64,000 bases of DNA from contig NC_133538.1 in the NCBI RefSeq assembly GCF_048544455.1, positions 38,286,969-38,350,968 of the forward strand. Reading direction: 5' to 3'. The stretch is from Silene latifolia (taxonomy: Eukaryota; Streptophyta; Magnoliopsida; Caryophyllales; Caryophyllaceae). The notes below the pieces were generated by a model. The model saw only the letters and a list, made by a program, of their open reading frames with translations, had not been told where the DNA came from and did no database searches. Position numbers and translations under genes: made by a program. Below, in pieces: positions 1-13,700 of the stretch. Within the stretch, counting starts at the first letter, position 1; each line of letters opens with the position of its first letter.

Positions 1-1750
1 CCTGCTCCATGTTTTGAATGGTATGAAAGATACGGAGATGTTGTTGTTTTCGATACGACATACAAGATTAACATATATGGCATGCCTTGTGGAATATTTG
101 TTGGAGTTAATAATCATGGGAAGACGGTATTGTTTGGTTTTGCTCTCCTTCGGAATGAAACGACATCAACGTTTCAATGGCTAATGAACGTAAGATTTAT
201 TCTTTACTTTCCTTATAACATTACATTAAATTTAACTTCTAATGCTTACTACTATTAGATACCAGTGTTCAATTAACCATAATAATCATTGCATTAATCT
301 TGCTACATATTTTTATATCTCTTTACTCAGTTTGGTTTCGTTAATATATGGTATTTTTTGTAGACGTTTGTAGCAGTAATGAAAAAAGCACCAAAAACAA
401 TAATAACAGATCAAGATCGGTGGATGAAAGAAGCAATAGCCACAAAGTTGCCATTTACTAAACATTGTTTTTGTATATGGCATATAACTTACAAATTTAG
501 TGGGTGGTTTGCGTCTATTCTCCGCAATGACTACCGTGAGTGTGTAAAGATTTCTATAAGCTCTATAAATTAGAAGTTATCGAAGATTTTGAGAGTCAGT
601 GGTCTCTTGTAATTGGCAAATACAATTTGCATGACAACAAGCACATTAAGGGGTTATATGAAATCAAACATTTTTGGGTACCAGCTTATCTTCGGGGTTA
701 CTATTTCGGAGGAATGACAACTACCGGTAGATCAGAGTACGTTAATGGTTTTATTAAGAGATTTGTTTCATCTAACTACACACTAAGTGATCTTGCTAGG
801 CAGGTATGCAATTAACTCTTTTTGCAATTCTTTAATGCTTTGACTATTGTTTTAGTTTTATTTTGACGCACTCTTTCAGCTAATAATGCACATATAGTAC
901 GTTGTATGAAAAACGTTGGGTTTATATTTTACAGATTGACATTGTTGTTCAAGAAATTATGCAAAAACAATCTCATGATAACATGCTAGCCATTACTAAG
1001 ATGCAAGTATTAAGGGTTACATCACCATTGGAACGACAAGCTTCTGAAGTCTTCACTCCATTCGCTTTTCAAAAGTTTAAGGAAGAAAATCAAAAAGCAA
1101 GCCAATATGTCATAGTTAATAGAGACGATCATAACTTTGTCGTAAGGTATCATGAAGCTGAAAGGAGTCGAAATCAAAAAGTTTTTTGGGATGGACAGAT
1201 CGCAATGTGCAGCTGTAAACAATTTGAGTTCCTTGGGATACTTTGTCGTCACATATTACGAGTTTTTATCCAAACCGACTGTCATAATATTCCTTCAATA
1301 TACTTGCCGATTCGTTGGAAGCTTGAAGATCATCAAAGCACATGCCATATGGACATGGTCAACGTTTTGGAAATGGAAAATATGAATAATGAAGAATTGA
1401 TGGATGATGAACAAAATATTAATCTCGAAGAATCATCTCGCAGTAATGACGAAGTGCTCGAAAGTCAAAAGTTTGAAGGTACTGATCATATTGTAGATGG
1501 TGAGACCATTTTATGTCCCCCAAAATCGAAAACCAAGGGACGTCCTAAAAACAAGCGACTAAAGAGCGGAAAAGAACTAGCAAAACAAATAAGACGTTGT
1601 TCAATATGTCGCACTCCTGGTCATTATGGAAATAATTGTCCTACAAATAAAGAGAATAATGTCATAGGCAATGATGGCACACTAAGAAAAAAGAAGAAGG
1701 TTGCATTTGATGACGGTGATATGAACCCTGTGCTTTCAATTAAGAATTGA
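1..1750 (+). pseudogene. FAR1-related / MULE-type transposase, C-terminal part, frameshifted
   Basis: The protein belongs to the FAR1/FRS family, derived from Mutator-like transposases; intact members are nuclear DNA-binding transcription factors or transposases. Three exons fit the sequence: 1-189 (donor GT at 190), 364-803 (acceptor AG at 362-363, donor GT at 804) and 935-1750 (acceptor ACAG at 931-934). The DDE-like acidic residues are visible: FDTTYK in exon 1, ITDQDR and GRSEYVNGF in exon 2. Exon 3 holds a SWIM zinc finger (CSC...CRH, about 1207-1245) and a terminal CX2CX4HX4C knuckle (RCSICRTPGHYGNNC). Exon 2 is broken near 540-546: the expected reading needs one more base where a Trp codon would be, giving a stop at 571-573. 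The N-terminal FAR1 domain lies outside the window. It may be a decayed transposon copy or an FRS gene with one sequencing error. Confidence 0.82.
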
Positions 1751-2186
1751 ATTTCAATTTTCAATGTATGGTTTATCTTCTGCCTTTTCAATTACGAATT
1801 AAATTTTAGTTTGTGGACTTATTGATCGAAATGTTTTGTTGATTTACGAGTATTTGTTTCTTCTATATAATCTCATATTTTTTCCGCAAATAGCAGTTAT
1901 ATTCTCGTCTTCCTTTTTTTTTTTTTTACGAGCATCATCACTCTACCAATTTACTTAACACAGTACTAAGGATCAAAGATGTAAATAGAGGGCAATATTG
2001 TAAATTCATTAACAAATTAATTCCAACCAAAACGTGAATGCAAATTTCCTTGTTTTGTGGGGTTTGGTTTTAATGGGTTCTAATTTGAAATCAGTTATAA
2101 GCCTATTTTATAGGAACACTAATTGTAAATGTCAAGAATTATCCTCATTATCAAACACCCCCGGGGCGCCTGTTAACATTCTCCTA

Positions 2187-2187
<1 letters not shown>
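1751..2187. other. AT-rich 3' flank of the FAR1-like gene
   Basis: No coding signal is visible. The stretch is AT-rich, with a T run at about 1913-1927, and runs up to the microsatellite. It probably contains the 3' untranslated region of the upstream gene. Confidence 0.4.
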
Positions 2188-3554
<1,367 letters not shown>

Positions 3555-3623
3555 TTGCAAAATAATAATAATAATAATAACAATAACAATAATAACAATA
3601 ATAATAACAATAATAATAATAAC

Positions 3624-3667
<44 letters not shown>

Positions 3668-3702
3668 GAACAATAATAAGAACAATAAGAACAATAATAA
3701 GA

Positions 3703-3745
<43 letters not shown>

Positions 3746-3766
3746 TAAAAAGAAAAAGAAAAAGAA

Positions 3767-3825
<59 letters not shown>

Positions 3826-3914
3826 TAATAATAATAATAATAAGAACAATAAGAAAAATAAGAAGAACAATAAGAAGAATTAGAACAATTAATAAGAAGA
3901 ATAAGAACAATTAC

Positions 3915-3989
<75 letters not shown>

Positions 3990-4105
3990 GAACAATAAGA
4001 AGAACAATAAGAAGAATAAGAACAAATAATAATAATAATAATAATAATAAGAAGAATAATAAGAAGAAGAAGAAGAAGAAGAAGAACAATAAGAAAAATA
4101 ATAAC

Positions 4106-4170
<65 letters not shown>

Positions 4171-4217
4171 GAACAATAAGAAGAACAATAAGATGAACAA
4201 TAAGAAGAATAAGAACA

Positions 4218-4252
<35 letters not shown>

Positions 4253-4256
4253 GTTG
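3555..4256. repeat. (AAT)n/(AAC)n/(AAG)n microsatellite
   Basis: About 700 bp of AAT triplets with interspersed AAC and AAG units (for example AATAAGAACAATAAG blocks) and A-rich runs near 3735-3768. It begins directly at the LINE 3' end, so it may have grown from the LINE tail. The long translations through it are low-complexity artefacts. Confidence 0.95.
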
Positions 4257-5067
4257 TAATGATAATAATAATATGTAATACGATACATGTATAATATACG
4301 TATGCTATACCCACCTTATATACTCCCACCTCACCTTATACACTCTTATCCACCCATCAACCCTATCCAAAAACAATCTCACAATATCCACCATATTTAG
4401 AGAGAAAAGAGAGATGAAAAGAAAAATGGAGATTTTGTCCCTCCGCCTCGAGATCGTAAGGTAAACCATCTCACACTAGTTTTTATATTATTTTAATTAA
4501 CCCGCCCCGACCTTAACCCACCATAGACCGCCGTCGACCACCCATTGACCCCGTTGATCACCCAAATTAAGGGTTTGACCGAGTTAATATACATGTTTAT
4601 AGCTGTTTTGTGCGACGATCTTAAGACGAATTTTTGACCCACCTTTCGTGCTATGGGTTGACCTTGGGTGGTTTGTGTCATGGGAAGTGAGGAGAGTGGT
4701 GTGGTGGTCTTGGTAGGTGGGTAGGGTGGTTGTAGTGGTCGGCTTTAGACGTCAAAAAGGGTGGTTGTCGGCTGTTTTGTTGTTGTTGTTGTTATATGTC
4801 GTTGTTGTTTGGGTCGTGGCGGCTGCCCTCGTGGTTGCCGTGGTGGTTGTTGGTGTCGACTAAGGTTGGGGGATACCAGTGGAGGGTGATGTCGGCTGGC
4901 CATGGCCGGTGGTGGCCGTGGTTGGGTAATTTGTTGTTGTTGTTCAGTGGTCGCGTGATGGTTGTTGTCGTTGTGGGCGTGTGGTTATTGTTGGCGTTGG
5001 CTGCGGTTGTCGCTGTCTTGGTCGGCCATGGGTGGCCATCTGGTGGCCATCTGGTGGACCAATTGAA
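4257..5067. other. Unassigned stretch, G/T-rich in its right half
   Basis: No gene or known element can be assigned. At 4290-4500 it is pyrimidine/AT-rich. From about 4680 the plus strand is strongly G/T-biased, with repeated GTTGTTGTT and GGTGG runs that create biased open frames on both strands without domain features. It ends abruptly at the copia integrase scrap (about 5068), so 5067/5068 is likely an insertion, deletion or recombination junction. Confidence 0.4.
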
Positions 5068-5170
5068 CATAAGATTTAAAGCATTACGATCCGATCGTGG
5101 TGGCGAATATCTAAGTAATGAATTAGATTCTCACTTATGGATTATGACCTTATATCACTACCTATAAGAT
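5068..5170 (+). pseudogene. Copia integrase core scrap
   Basis: About 30 codons match the integrase core around the second catalytic aspartate, KALRSDRGGEYLSNE. The copia element on the minus strand has nearly the same stretch (near 36040-36080, KALRSDRGGEYLSND). The reading frame closes at 5166, and no other pol domain is present. The integrase scrap passes directly into noncoding 3' sequence, so reverse transcriptase and RNase H were deleted or skipped by template switching. Confidence 0.75.
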
Positions 5171-7732
5171 CAAACTAATATGAGTCGAATTGAGTTGTCG
5201 AACTCACTTTTGGGGATTTGCAATCCAAAATAGACACATTACTTTAAACGAAAGGTCAACCTGGAGATACCTTAAATAGCAAGTCTATTTAACAAATGAC
5301 ATGGATCAGATTCGCATATTACATGAATCAAGCTGCCATAATAGAGCTGGTCTTTTTATGAGCTAACACGTTAGTCTAGACGAACTTCTATTACTTCATC
5401 ATATATGTTTGTAACTCACAAAACTATCTCTTAAGAAGATAGAAGTATTTCTAAGAGATAGAGTGGGAGTAGATCGTCACAAACATGTCTTATAGTTAAT
5501 ATGTTACTTTTTGAAAGTAATGGAACTATAATCTATTGAGATAGAGTGGGAGTAAAGTACACATGTCTTATTGTTAATAAGTTACTTTTCGAAAGTAATG
5601 GAATTATGACCTATTGAATGATCAATTGCGAGTAGTGCCAAATCGACTTTGTTGCATAAAGGCCATAGCATTACAATCGAAAAATTTTATACTCAGAGTA
5701 GATTTACTTTAAGGAGACATTCTCTTTAAAGTAAGTAGAGCTTTAGAGTACCTAAAAGCATAGATTGACATGAAGATGTTAATCAACATAAACATGTTAG
5801 GAATTGCCACATATCATTTTGATGAAAAATGGCAAATGATACTAATAAAAAAAAAATTCGCTTTTCTAAAATGGGAAATCAGAGAAGGATGTTTACGAAA
5901 CACAAAACCTTAGATAAAGATCTAAGAAATTTAACATATTATGAAAAGCTTACTTAAGTGGTCCTAGAATGGTCTTAAGTAAGCATCAAAGCATTGTAAT
6001 TATCATACTTTCATTCATGTGATAATTGAGAATGGTTTCATTCACATTGTTGGAGAATCATGCTTATACATGAAGTTAAGTGGGAGCCAGAATTATTTTT
6101 TCCATGTCTTATATGTTAATAACATATTACACATTAAGAATAATGTACCGATTCTCTCCTCTGTGAAAGAGTGATAGGGAGACTAGCAAAAGGTGCAAGT
6201 ATTCTAGATTTCCGAATCTATGTGTTAAATTTGAGAGAATATTGACATAGAGTCGAGAGCCTTATGATGATAAGTTCTTTCATATATGTTTAACATCAAA
6301 AAGGTTGAGTAGGTTATTCATATTGATGAAAGTGGAATTACTATGATAGAGTCATAATCATTCACTGAACCTAATAAGTTATTGATCACATGAAATCGAT
6401 TGGTAATGTTTCCGCCATTAGAACGATCATGTATGCCATAATATGCACATGCCGTGATGAATCATATGCTTGGAGCATAATAAGTCAATAACAAGTTAAT
6501 TCGAATGAAGGTCTTTTGAAAGCCTTAAGGAACATCCCTTAAGATTCTTGAGGAGAATTGGGGATTCGTTCTTATGTTTGGATGATATACTAAGTTGTGT
6601 GTTGAAGGGTTGCACAAACTCTAGTTTCCAAACCTATAAGGATTTGTCGAAATCCTAGGCTGATTTTATTGACTTAGGAGTAAGAGACTAGAGAAATGTT
6701 TTAGTTTCAACTATTGAAAGTTCTACAAACAGAATCTAAGTACATTGTGATAATATGGTCAACGTAGGGAATGAGAATAAATCCCTCTACCAAAGACTTC
6801 ATCACAAGTTATATGATAACAGTGGGAGCATCTTCCAAGTACAAGAGCCCAAGTCTTATAAGAAGACTAGACATCTACTTAGATAAGTTCATGTCATTAG
6901 AAATAATATTAAATAGGAGGAAATAGCAATTCATAAAGTTGGTATGAATGGATACATGGTATATCCACTTACCAAGCTTTTATTGTGATTTAACTAGTGT
7001 AAAATGTACACTATAGATTATGAGGTATGAAGTAGTAATAAAGTATTGACTATTCATATATGATAATCGCATTTATCGTTTGAGTTTCTTTAAACTCATT
7101 CATTACTTTGTTATATGAAAATGGGTTTGTTGAGACAATATTGAACCCCATTGAAGTAAACTGGATTAACATAGTATGCGCCCCTGGTTACTTATAGGAG
7201 GTGACATCTCGAAGTGACTAGAGTGTGATGCGATTGATGGCAAGTTCAAGTGCCATAGCGTCATATGGGATGACTAGTCGATCACATAGACAGACTGTAT
7301 GGGACACTATGTCGGGTAGTGACCACTTATAGAGTTCTGGAAATTCATAAAGCCTGGTCGTGGCAATAGCTACTATAGTATTCTTATGAGTCAATTCTTT
7401 TGACTAGAGACTATTCGCCCAAGTTGGCACAAATTTCTGAATGGCTTTGATTTATACTCTACGACTGTCATAACTGATGTCAAAGGAGTATATTTTTGGT
7501 CATAATGAACTGTGGCTATACGAAGGGAATAGTCCGATAAGAATTGTCCACCCCCTTGTCAGGGTTGTTTGAAATCTCAGGGCCACTCGAGGAGTAGTGA
7601 ACTGAAAATGTGTGGCCACGCTCGGAAGGTATCTACAGTAGATAATTCCGGTCAGACAGTTAATCTCCAGATCGAGGAAACCACTAAAGATATGATCAAA
7701 TGCAAGTACAACCTGCAAGACACCTTGCATTG

Positions 7733-7796
7733 AGTGGGAGATTGTAATAGGACAAGAGAATTGGTGACGCACACTTGTCTCAGACAAGTGGGAGAT
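7733..7796 (+). promoter_or_regulatory. Duplicated polypurine tract and hairpin before the 3' LTR
   Basis: AGTGGGAGAT occurs at 7733-7742 and again at 7787-7796, touching the LTR. Between them CACTTGTC (7772-7779) pairs with GACAAGTG (7783-7790) around a 3-nt loop. The downstream copy is the expected polypurine primer for plus-strand DNA synthesis. The same layout is present in the two other copia-type elements of the window. Confidence 0.75.
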
Positions 7797-8442
7797 TGTT
7801 GGAGTATGTGTCCTCAACAATAGTGCGATCACAAGTTTAAATTTCAAATTAAGAATACGTAAGGGATAATTCATTTATATAGTCAACTGATCAACATTAA
7901 TATGACACTACCAATAAAGCATTTGCATGTGATTTTTGAGAAGACAAAAATGCTCTATAAAGAGCAATTTGGCCGGAACTTTCAAGTGGTGAGAAGAACA
8001 TTTGTTGCTCATTTTATTCTCTCTAAATCCTCATCTCTTCCTTACATGCAAAAACCTAAAAAACCACTCAAATACTAATATTTGTTATATATTACTAGTG
8101 TAGTAATATTAGTAATATTAGTAAATTTTAAGGGTGCATTACTACATAATATCTAGTTAACATTAGTAGTAATTTTGGGTTAAATCTTGGGTGCAATCCA
8201 AAAAGGAGGGCTCCTAATATAGAGTCTTGGAGGATCATCCTAATACTTATCATAGCTCAAGAACAAGTGAAGGTAGGAGACTTTACTTGTGCCCATTTCG
8301 TGCCATACAACAATGTAAGAACCATTATTTTCTTATTTTATCTCTATTTTTGTAATGGATGCACTAGATCCACGATGACAAATTTAATATGTTTATTAAA
8401 TCACTATTAGAAATGTCTAATAATCGGTATATGAACCTAACA
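7797..8442 (+). repeat. LTR of the copia-type remnant
   Basis: The LTR starts TGTTGGAGTATGTGTCCTC right after the polypurine tract and ends ...GAACCTAACA. Its first 45 bp match the LTR start at 43027 (TGTTGGAATATGTGTCCTCC). Its 3' portion shares GCTCAAGAACAAG...CTTGTGCCC...ACAATGTAAG with that LTR. It is only about 646 bp against about 1.27 kb there, so it belongs to a different subfamily. Confidence 0.75.
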
Positions 8443-8538
8443 ATAGTTTCTACCCGGGTTCATTTTATTAGACACATCCTACATTCATTATTATGTTCAT
8501 TAGGTAGGCCTGAGGATCGTTTTGCTCTTATACCACTT
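8443..8538 (-). promoter_or_regulatory. Primer-binding site region of Tekay-like element C
   Basis: On the minus strand the bases following the LTR read AAGTGGTATAAGAGC (8524-8538). This is a one-base variant of the tRNA-iMet primer site TGGTATCAGAGC. The stretch left of it is homologous to 30600-30712 beside element B (CCCGGGTTCATTTTATT). It shows that the LTR starting at 8539 is the 5' LTR of a minus-strand element whose internal region lay to the left. Confidence 0.7.
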
Positions 8539-10604
8539 TGTAACACCCCCATTTGTTCAGGAGCCTTTAGTTAGACATCCCAAGTAAATGAGAGCGTTAC
8601 CATCTCAGTTTCCCGAGGTAGTGAATAACAAAGTCCAACTCACCAAAGTACTTTAAATTAAAACTTAGCGATTACATGTTTATTACAACTTAACCAAACT
8701 AAACTTAATATATATAAGATACAACTCGCAGCGGAAATAAATGAGTGATTAAATAATCTATGTGGTCTAGACTTCTAGGTAGACTGGCCAAGTCCTCACG
8801 CATCCCATAGCTCCCAAGTCAGCTAATCTTTAGTACCCGTTAAATCTGCTCCCCATTATGGTTCATCACAGGTGTTCACGAATACACAGTCAACCACGAG
8901 GTTGAGTAAGAATAAATACTAACAACAAGAACATACGATAGGCAATCCAATTCAATTCACATTGCACTACTCCCTTAACAACGTGCTCCTTCTCATGACT
9001 TAGCACACCTCCCTTAACAACGTGCTCACATTACTTTGGTACCCCTCCCTTAACAACGTACTGCCATTATGTAATAGTACCCCTCCCTCACAACGTACAT
9101 ATTACCATCACCCAAGAGTACAAACTCCCTCAACAACGTACATCTGACTGTAGTACAGCTTATCACAATTTCCACATTCACAATCAACGATAACAATTAA
9201 CTCACCTCATCACAATTATTAAATACAACCAACACAATGTAATATAATTCTCCCTTCCAACAAATATAATAATATCAACATATAAACAATTCACTTATCA
9301 ACATATGATCAATTTCACTTCATTACAAATCATCCACCATACCAAATATTAACGAACAAGAGTTGAGTAGGATTTATCCCTACCTGGCAAGCAATTCCAA
9401 ATAAACAGCTCAAGCGATCCAAATAATTAAAGCAATCCAAACCCGACTATAATTTCTTCACAAATCGTCACCTAACATAAATTATATAATTCAATTATTT
9501 ACTTCCCGTACGAATTATTACGTAAAACCCGTCACAATAATTAAATAAAAACTTAACAACCAATCCATGACACACAGTGACACAACCCACGACATCCCCC
9601 ATAATCATGGTTTTTAAACCGTGTTCAACCCCTAACCAAAACCCACCTATCACGACACCCCTAGCCACCGTCAGCACCACCAAAGCCTGCCACCTCCTAG
9701 CCCGCACCACGACGAACACCGGAGGCCAAAAGCCACCAGCTAACCAGCCACCAGCACCCCAAAATCTCAAGCCCTAAACACTACCACGACACTACTAATA
9801 CCGAAAACCCGACACCATCCTCTAACTCAACCTCACCACCTCTAGCCACCACCGTTGTCACCACTAACCCACGGTGGTTCCAGGGATGGTCCCTCATCTC
9901 CTCGACCCAACAACACCACCACAGAAATAACCCAACGCCGACAACAACTCCAACCCGCAACACCTCCCCTATTTTACGCTAAACCGACCACCACCATCAC
10001 CAACCACCACCTGAAACCGCCTAAACAACCACACCATGGTTGACTTAACCACCCGATTCTATCCTCACCATACCCAGGTTAAGACATGCCCGATTTAAGG
10101 TTCCAATTGGGGTCGAATCCCCTATTTTGAATCTCCGGCCACAAACGGTCATAAAGGTGGCGCCTTTAGCTACCACACGCCACCACTAGGGTCGCCCAAC
10201 AACCACGAGTACAACCAGCCTAGACCCGAGTCAAGTCGAGTCACAATAAAGGGGTTAATTCGTGTTTAATGTATGCGATAACCACCCTCAAACCCGCCTG
10301 AAATCCGCCTTTTCACGAGGTCCCTGGTGGTCAACGACGGGTCCGTGGTACCCCTTATGGTCTACCCTAGCCACGGTACAGGTCTAGTCCGATGAGGTCA
10401 AGCGTGGGTGATACATGGTGTTTGTAAACATGATTGAACAATAACATATAAAAACCGAGTTAGGAAACTACTACCTTGAGTCAATTAATTGATTTGCTAA
10501 CTTCCTCTTCTTTCCGTCTTTAAATGTCCCTTCTCTCTTTAACTGTGATTTATTTTCCAGATATCATGGTATTTATAGTCTAGGTTTAGAGAGTATATGA
10601 GGCC
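8539..10604 (-). repeat. LTR of Tekay-like gypsy element C, first part
   Basis: Plus-strand sequence starts TGTAACACCCCCATTTG and is interrupted at 10604 by element B; it resumes at 41222 and ends GGTATTACA at 41519. The joined length is about 2.36 kb. Homology to the LTR at 21106-22515 in the opposite orientation supports the call: both share the blocks CTCCCCAT..GGTTCATCACAGGTGTTCACGAATACACAG and CATCTC..TTTCCCGAGGTAGTG (shown here with gaps). Proline/threonine-rich open frames near 9500-10040 are compositional, not genes. Confidence 0.72.
8968..9160. repeat. Five-copy tandem repeat inside LTR C
   Basis: The motif CTCCCTTAACAACGTGCTC and variants recurs five times (about 8970, 9009, 9047, 9084, 9127), with a period of about 38-44 bp. 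Later copies end in GTAC instead of GTGC. It is a diverged minisatellite inside an LTR. Confidence 0.8.
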
Positions 10605-11903
10605 TGTGACACCCCCACATACCAAGGTGCCTTACCAGGACCACCTTAGCATGATAGACCATCACCATCTCAGTTTCCCGAGGCTAGTATATCAAAGTTA
10701 CCATTCCAAAACAACAATTATAAAAGTATAAAGCTTTAATGTTTACATGTTCCAAAATCCAAAACCAAATACTGTTTGCTAGAACTGAACAACTGAAACT
10801 ATGAAAGTAAATCTCATGATAGCGGAAGCTAGACTCGAGTGATGACTCCCCATTTCGTCCCCAAGCTTATAATCATCATCACCTGTCACAATCTGTTCAC
10901 CATCCCCGAATGAATCACCACAGATTTTACAAAACAACAACAGGTCAGTTTACTACATAATCAAAATATGACAAGTACGATAAGATATACAGGTGATCAT
11001 CATCCACCTCGAACTCCTTATCACATCATGTAACTGACTACACACTAAAGTCGTACCCACTAAATCCCCGCTCATCAACGAGCGATAACCCTGTTCATTA
11101 ATGTGCACATCCTCTTCTGTGGCGGGTTCCACAGTCAGCGAAACTAGGGCTTGAAGCTACTCCCACAAGGACTCCACTCAGCCGAGGACGCGCCTCGCGA
11201 ACATCACCAACAACCATCACAACACCAACGCCAACTCGAATCCACCAACAACAGATAATCACAATATTAATCGTACAAACAATTACCACATAATCTTAAA
11301 TCAATTAAATAGTAAACTGAGTAGGGAAACCCTACCTTAGCACAAACTGGAATGAGAAAATCAATCAGGCTAAAATGGCTCCTCTACGAAGTCTCCACCT
11401 AACAACAATCACATACTTCCAATTCCAATATGCCAAAACCCCCTTTTCCCCCAAATCATAAACTAGGGAAAAACCCTAAAAGACAAACTGATGAAACTCT
11501 TGTAATCAGAGGCTTACCGACACAATCGATGCAAGGAAGGATGAACAAGACTCACGAATATCCACGCACTTGAGAGAGATTTGGAGATGATTAGAGTTAC
11601 GTTGAGAGTTTAGGTTTTGCTAAGAGAGATTAAGAAACTGAAATCCACGTTTATATAATTCTAATCATCTCTAATTCAAACCGCGGAAATTAACACCGTC
11701 AGACCGGATACTTGGTCGAGTACAGAGTATACTCGGTCGAGTACAGAGTATACTCGGCCGAGTATCCTCTACTCGGTCGAGTATTCCCATACTCGGCCGA
11801 GTATTCCTTGACAGTAGCCTGACTAGAAATACACGACGCACTTATTCGGCCGAGTACGCCATATTCGGCCGAGTATCAGACTTAGAAAAACCGTAGTATT
11901 ACA
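10605..11903 (-). repeat. Element B left LTR (3' LTR)
   Basis: A 1.3-kb LTR that aligns along its length with 30713-31761 plus 41009-41216. The two differ by many substitutions and by an indel near 31160-31185, clearly more than the Athila or copia LTR pairs differ, so B inserted earlier. The Tekay-like terminus TGTRAYACCCCC / GTATTACA is present. Confidence 0.85.
11710..11874. promoter_or_regulatory. Array of TCGG(C/T)CGA palindromes in B's left LTR
   Basis: Seven copies of ACTCGGCCGAGT-type palindromes start at 11710, 11731, 11752, 11771, 11791, 11844 and 11863. Spacings are 21, 21, 19, 20, 53 and 19 bp. On the minus strand the array lies about 30-195 bp from the LTR start, the expected place for upstream enhancer sites. 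The right LTR has five copies. Confidence 0.8.
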
Positions 11904-12420
11904 GTCTTCCCTCTTTAAAAATTAACTTCGTCCCCGAAGTTCAAACCCAACCTATAAAACATGAACACCTAACATTAACTCCACCAACCATGCTTAGTTT
12001 CACAACACGGCTCACGATATCGTCTCAACCACATCATAGCCTCTCGATACTAACTCCATAATACTATCGAATACCAACAAAATAAGTGTTGCCAACTCTG
12101 TCTTACCTCCATAACGCTCAGTACGAAACTCAATACCAAGACAATCCAACAAACAAGATCAACCACCAAAACGGAATGTTACATTTTACCACCCTGAAAA
12201 CGAACTTCGTCCTCGAAGTTTACTCATACTCCTAAACATCATCACCCAAATTGTCAACACCATCAAAGTTTACTCACACTCATAAACATCATACTCACTG
12301 CCATTACCTGTAATAAAATCAACCACAACACAAATCCATCCTTTATTCTACACTAACTCTCAAACTTCCAATTATACTACAACATGTACAACCATCAAAA
12401 TATCTTTGTCGCATCCTACT
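11904..12420 (-). other. Element B internal 3' end with polypurine tract and hairpin
   Basis: Noncoding. Reading the minus strand toward the LTR, AACTTCG (complement of 11935-11941) pairs with CGAAGTT (complement of 11924-11930), followed by a purine-rich tract ending at 11904. A second AACTTCG...CGAAGTT hairpin lies at 12203-12220. The last five bases (12416-12420, CTACT) are the left copy of the Athila target duplication. Confidence 0.65.
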
Positions 12421-13700
12421 TGATACCGTCGTTTTGTATCAAAATTAAATTTATAAATCCGAACTAAAACTGTAGACAGTGATAACAAGGGTCGAACCAC
12501 AGAGAGAAAGATCAATTCTATTTGCTAATTTTTAATCTATTGAAGTAACAATTTAAATGGGGGTTTTGAATTGGTTTGATTCTAAAGACTAATTGACAAA
12601 ATAAAGAGTTTCTCAAATAAAATAAAGAGAGATCAGGAACTTCGGTTCACCATGGCTAAGGTCAGGTCAAAAGAGATAGCAGAGGTCTTGTAACGGTCTC
12701 AGGGAGTAAGAGCAAGCCTTTCGATCAATGCTCAAATTTAATCTTACGGTCTTCCAATTCCCTAGAATTTCTCAAGCTTTCGCTCAAAGGAAATTCCAAA
12801 ACTAATGAAAACTTAACCTACTAATCTTTCAATCTAGCAAGTTGGGTTTATCAAAAGGAAACAAGATCGATACGGAAGAAATCATACTAATAAATCGACC
12901 TAATTTATGCCATGGCTCACCTCGTTCCCAATCAAAATAATTAGCTACGCATGATTAAAACTATAACAATTGCAAATTTAAAAACATACAATGAAATTGA
13001 CATGATTGAAATTGAATTTAAGACAAATGATTAAAACTGAATTGCTTGAATAAAAACCAATAACAACAAGAATTGAATTGACAAGAAATAAAAGAATAAG
13101 GAAATTATAATAAAGCTTACTAATCGATTGAAGAAAAAAGTAATTGAAAAGTAGAATCCGTCGCCTCCCAAAACTAGATCTAAACTTGAGTTCCCAATAA
13201 TGAAAAAATCATGACCTAAAATTCTTTCCGCCTTCTATTGATAAACGATGCCAAAAAGTTAATAACAATTGGGCTTTTAAAAGTCTAACACGAAAAATCA
13301 ATCTCAGCCTCGCGGCCTGGTCGATCGACTAAGGGGCATGGTCGATCGACCAGCCAGTGCAGTAACTCCTTCTGAACGTCCACGGTCGATCGACTGAAGA
13401 GGTTGGTCGATCGACCAACTGAGCTGTGCAGTAACTCCTTCTTTCTTCAAATCAGCCACTTCACTCCAATGCACACATCCCAAGGTGAGTGAGTCTGAAC
13501 TCCCTTCTTCCAAGCTTCCCTGAAGTTGCCTCCGGAGGACGATTTAGGCTTGATTTAGCTCACTTCCATTCATTCCTACAATAAATCATAGAAATTGCAA
13601 AGTAAACCATTTTGGGAGAAATAGTAGCTTTAAGCTAACGAATACGCATGTAAATACGTGCCAAAACTGCAAATAAAGTGTATAGAATATGCACGTATCA
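12421..13700 (-). repeat. Athila left LTR (3' LTR)
   Basis: A 1280-bp LTR, TGATAC...GTATCA, nearly identical to 24944-26229. Contains two pairs of the GTCGATCGAC palindrome. The adjoining internal sequence (13701 on) reads on the minus strand as a TTTGGGGAGATT polypurine tract. Confidence 0.93.
13319..13416. promoter_or_regulatory. GTCGATCGAC palindrome pairs, left Athila LTR
   Basis: Palindromes start at 13319/13340 and 13384/13405; each pair is offset by exactly 21 bp. Flanking CAGTAACTCCTTCT is repeated after each pair, so the longer repeated unit is about 64 bp. On the element's strand they lie about 285-380 bp into the LTR, plausible as upstream regulatory sites. Confidence 0.85.

Larger units (their letters stand above)
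5068..8442 (+). mobile_element. Copia-type LTR retrotransposon, 3' part only
   Basis: A Ty1/copia-like element has lost its 5' LTR, gag and most of pol. It keeps a scrap of integrase (5068-5170), about 2.6 kb of noncoding 3' sequence and one LTR (7797-8442). Blocks of the noncoding part match the 3' regions of the Gag-only element at 43027-51836 and the copia element at 31762-41003. Examples are TTTCCGCCATTAGAA near 6408 and 49150, and the segment around 7195-7796. It sits inside the internal region of Tekay-like element C, whose primer-binding region resumes at 8443. Its 5' limit was lost, so no target-site duplication can be read. Confidence 0.75.

Noticed and set aside
4792..5167. Overlapping open frames on both strands rich in Val/Trp or Thr/His
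   Set aside because: Caused by G/T bias of the sequence; no recognisable domain. Only the last 30 codons on the plus strand are real integrase.
9495..10043. Proline/threonine-rich and Val/Gly-rich open frames
   Set aside because: They lie inside the LTR of element C on both strands and reflect its C-rich composition.
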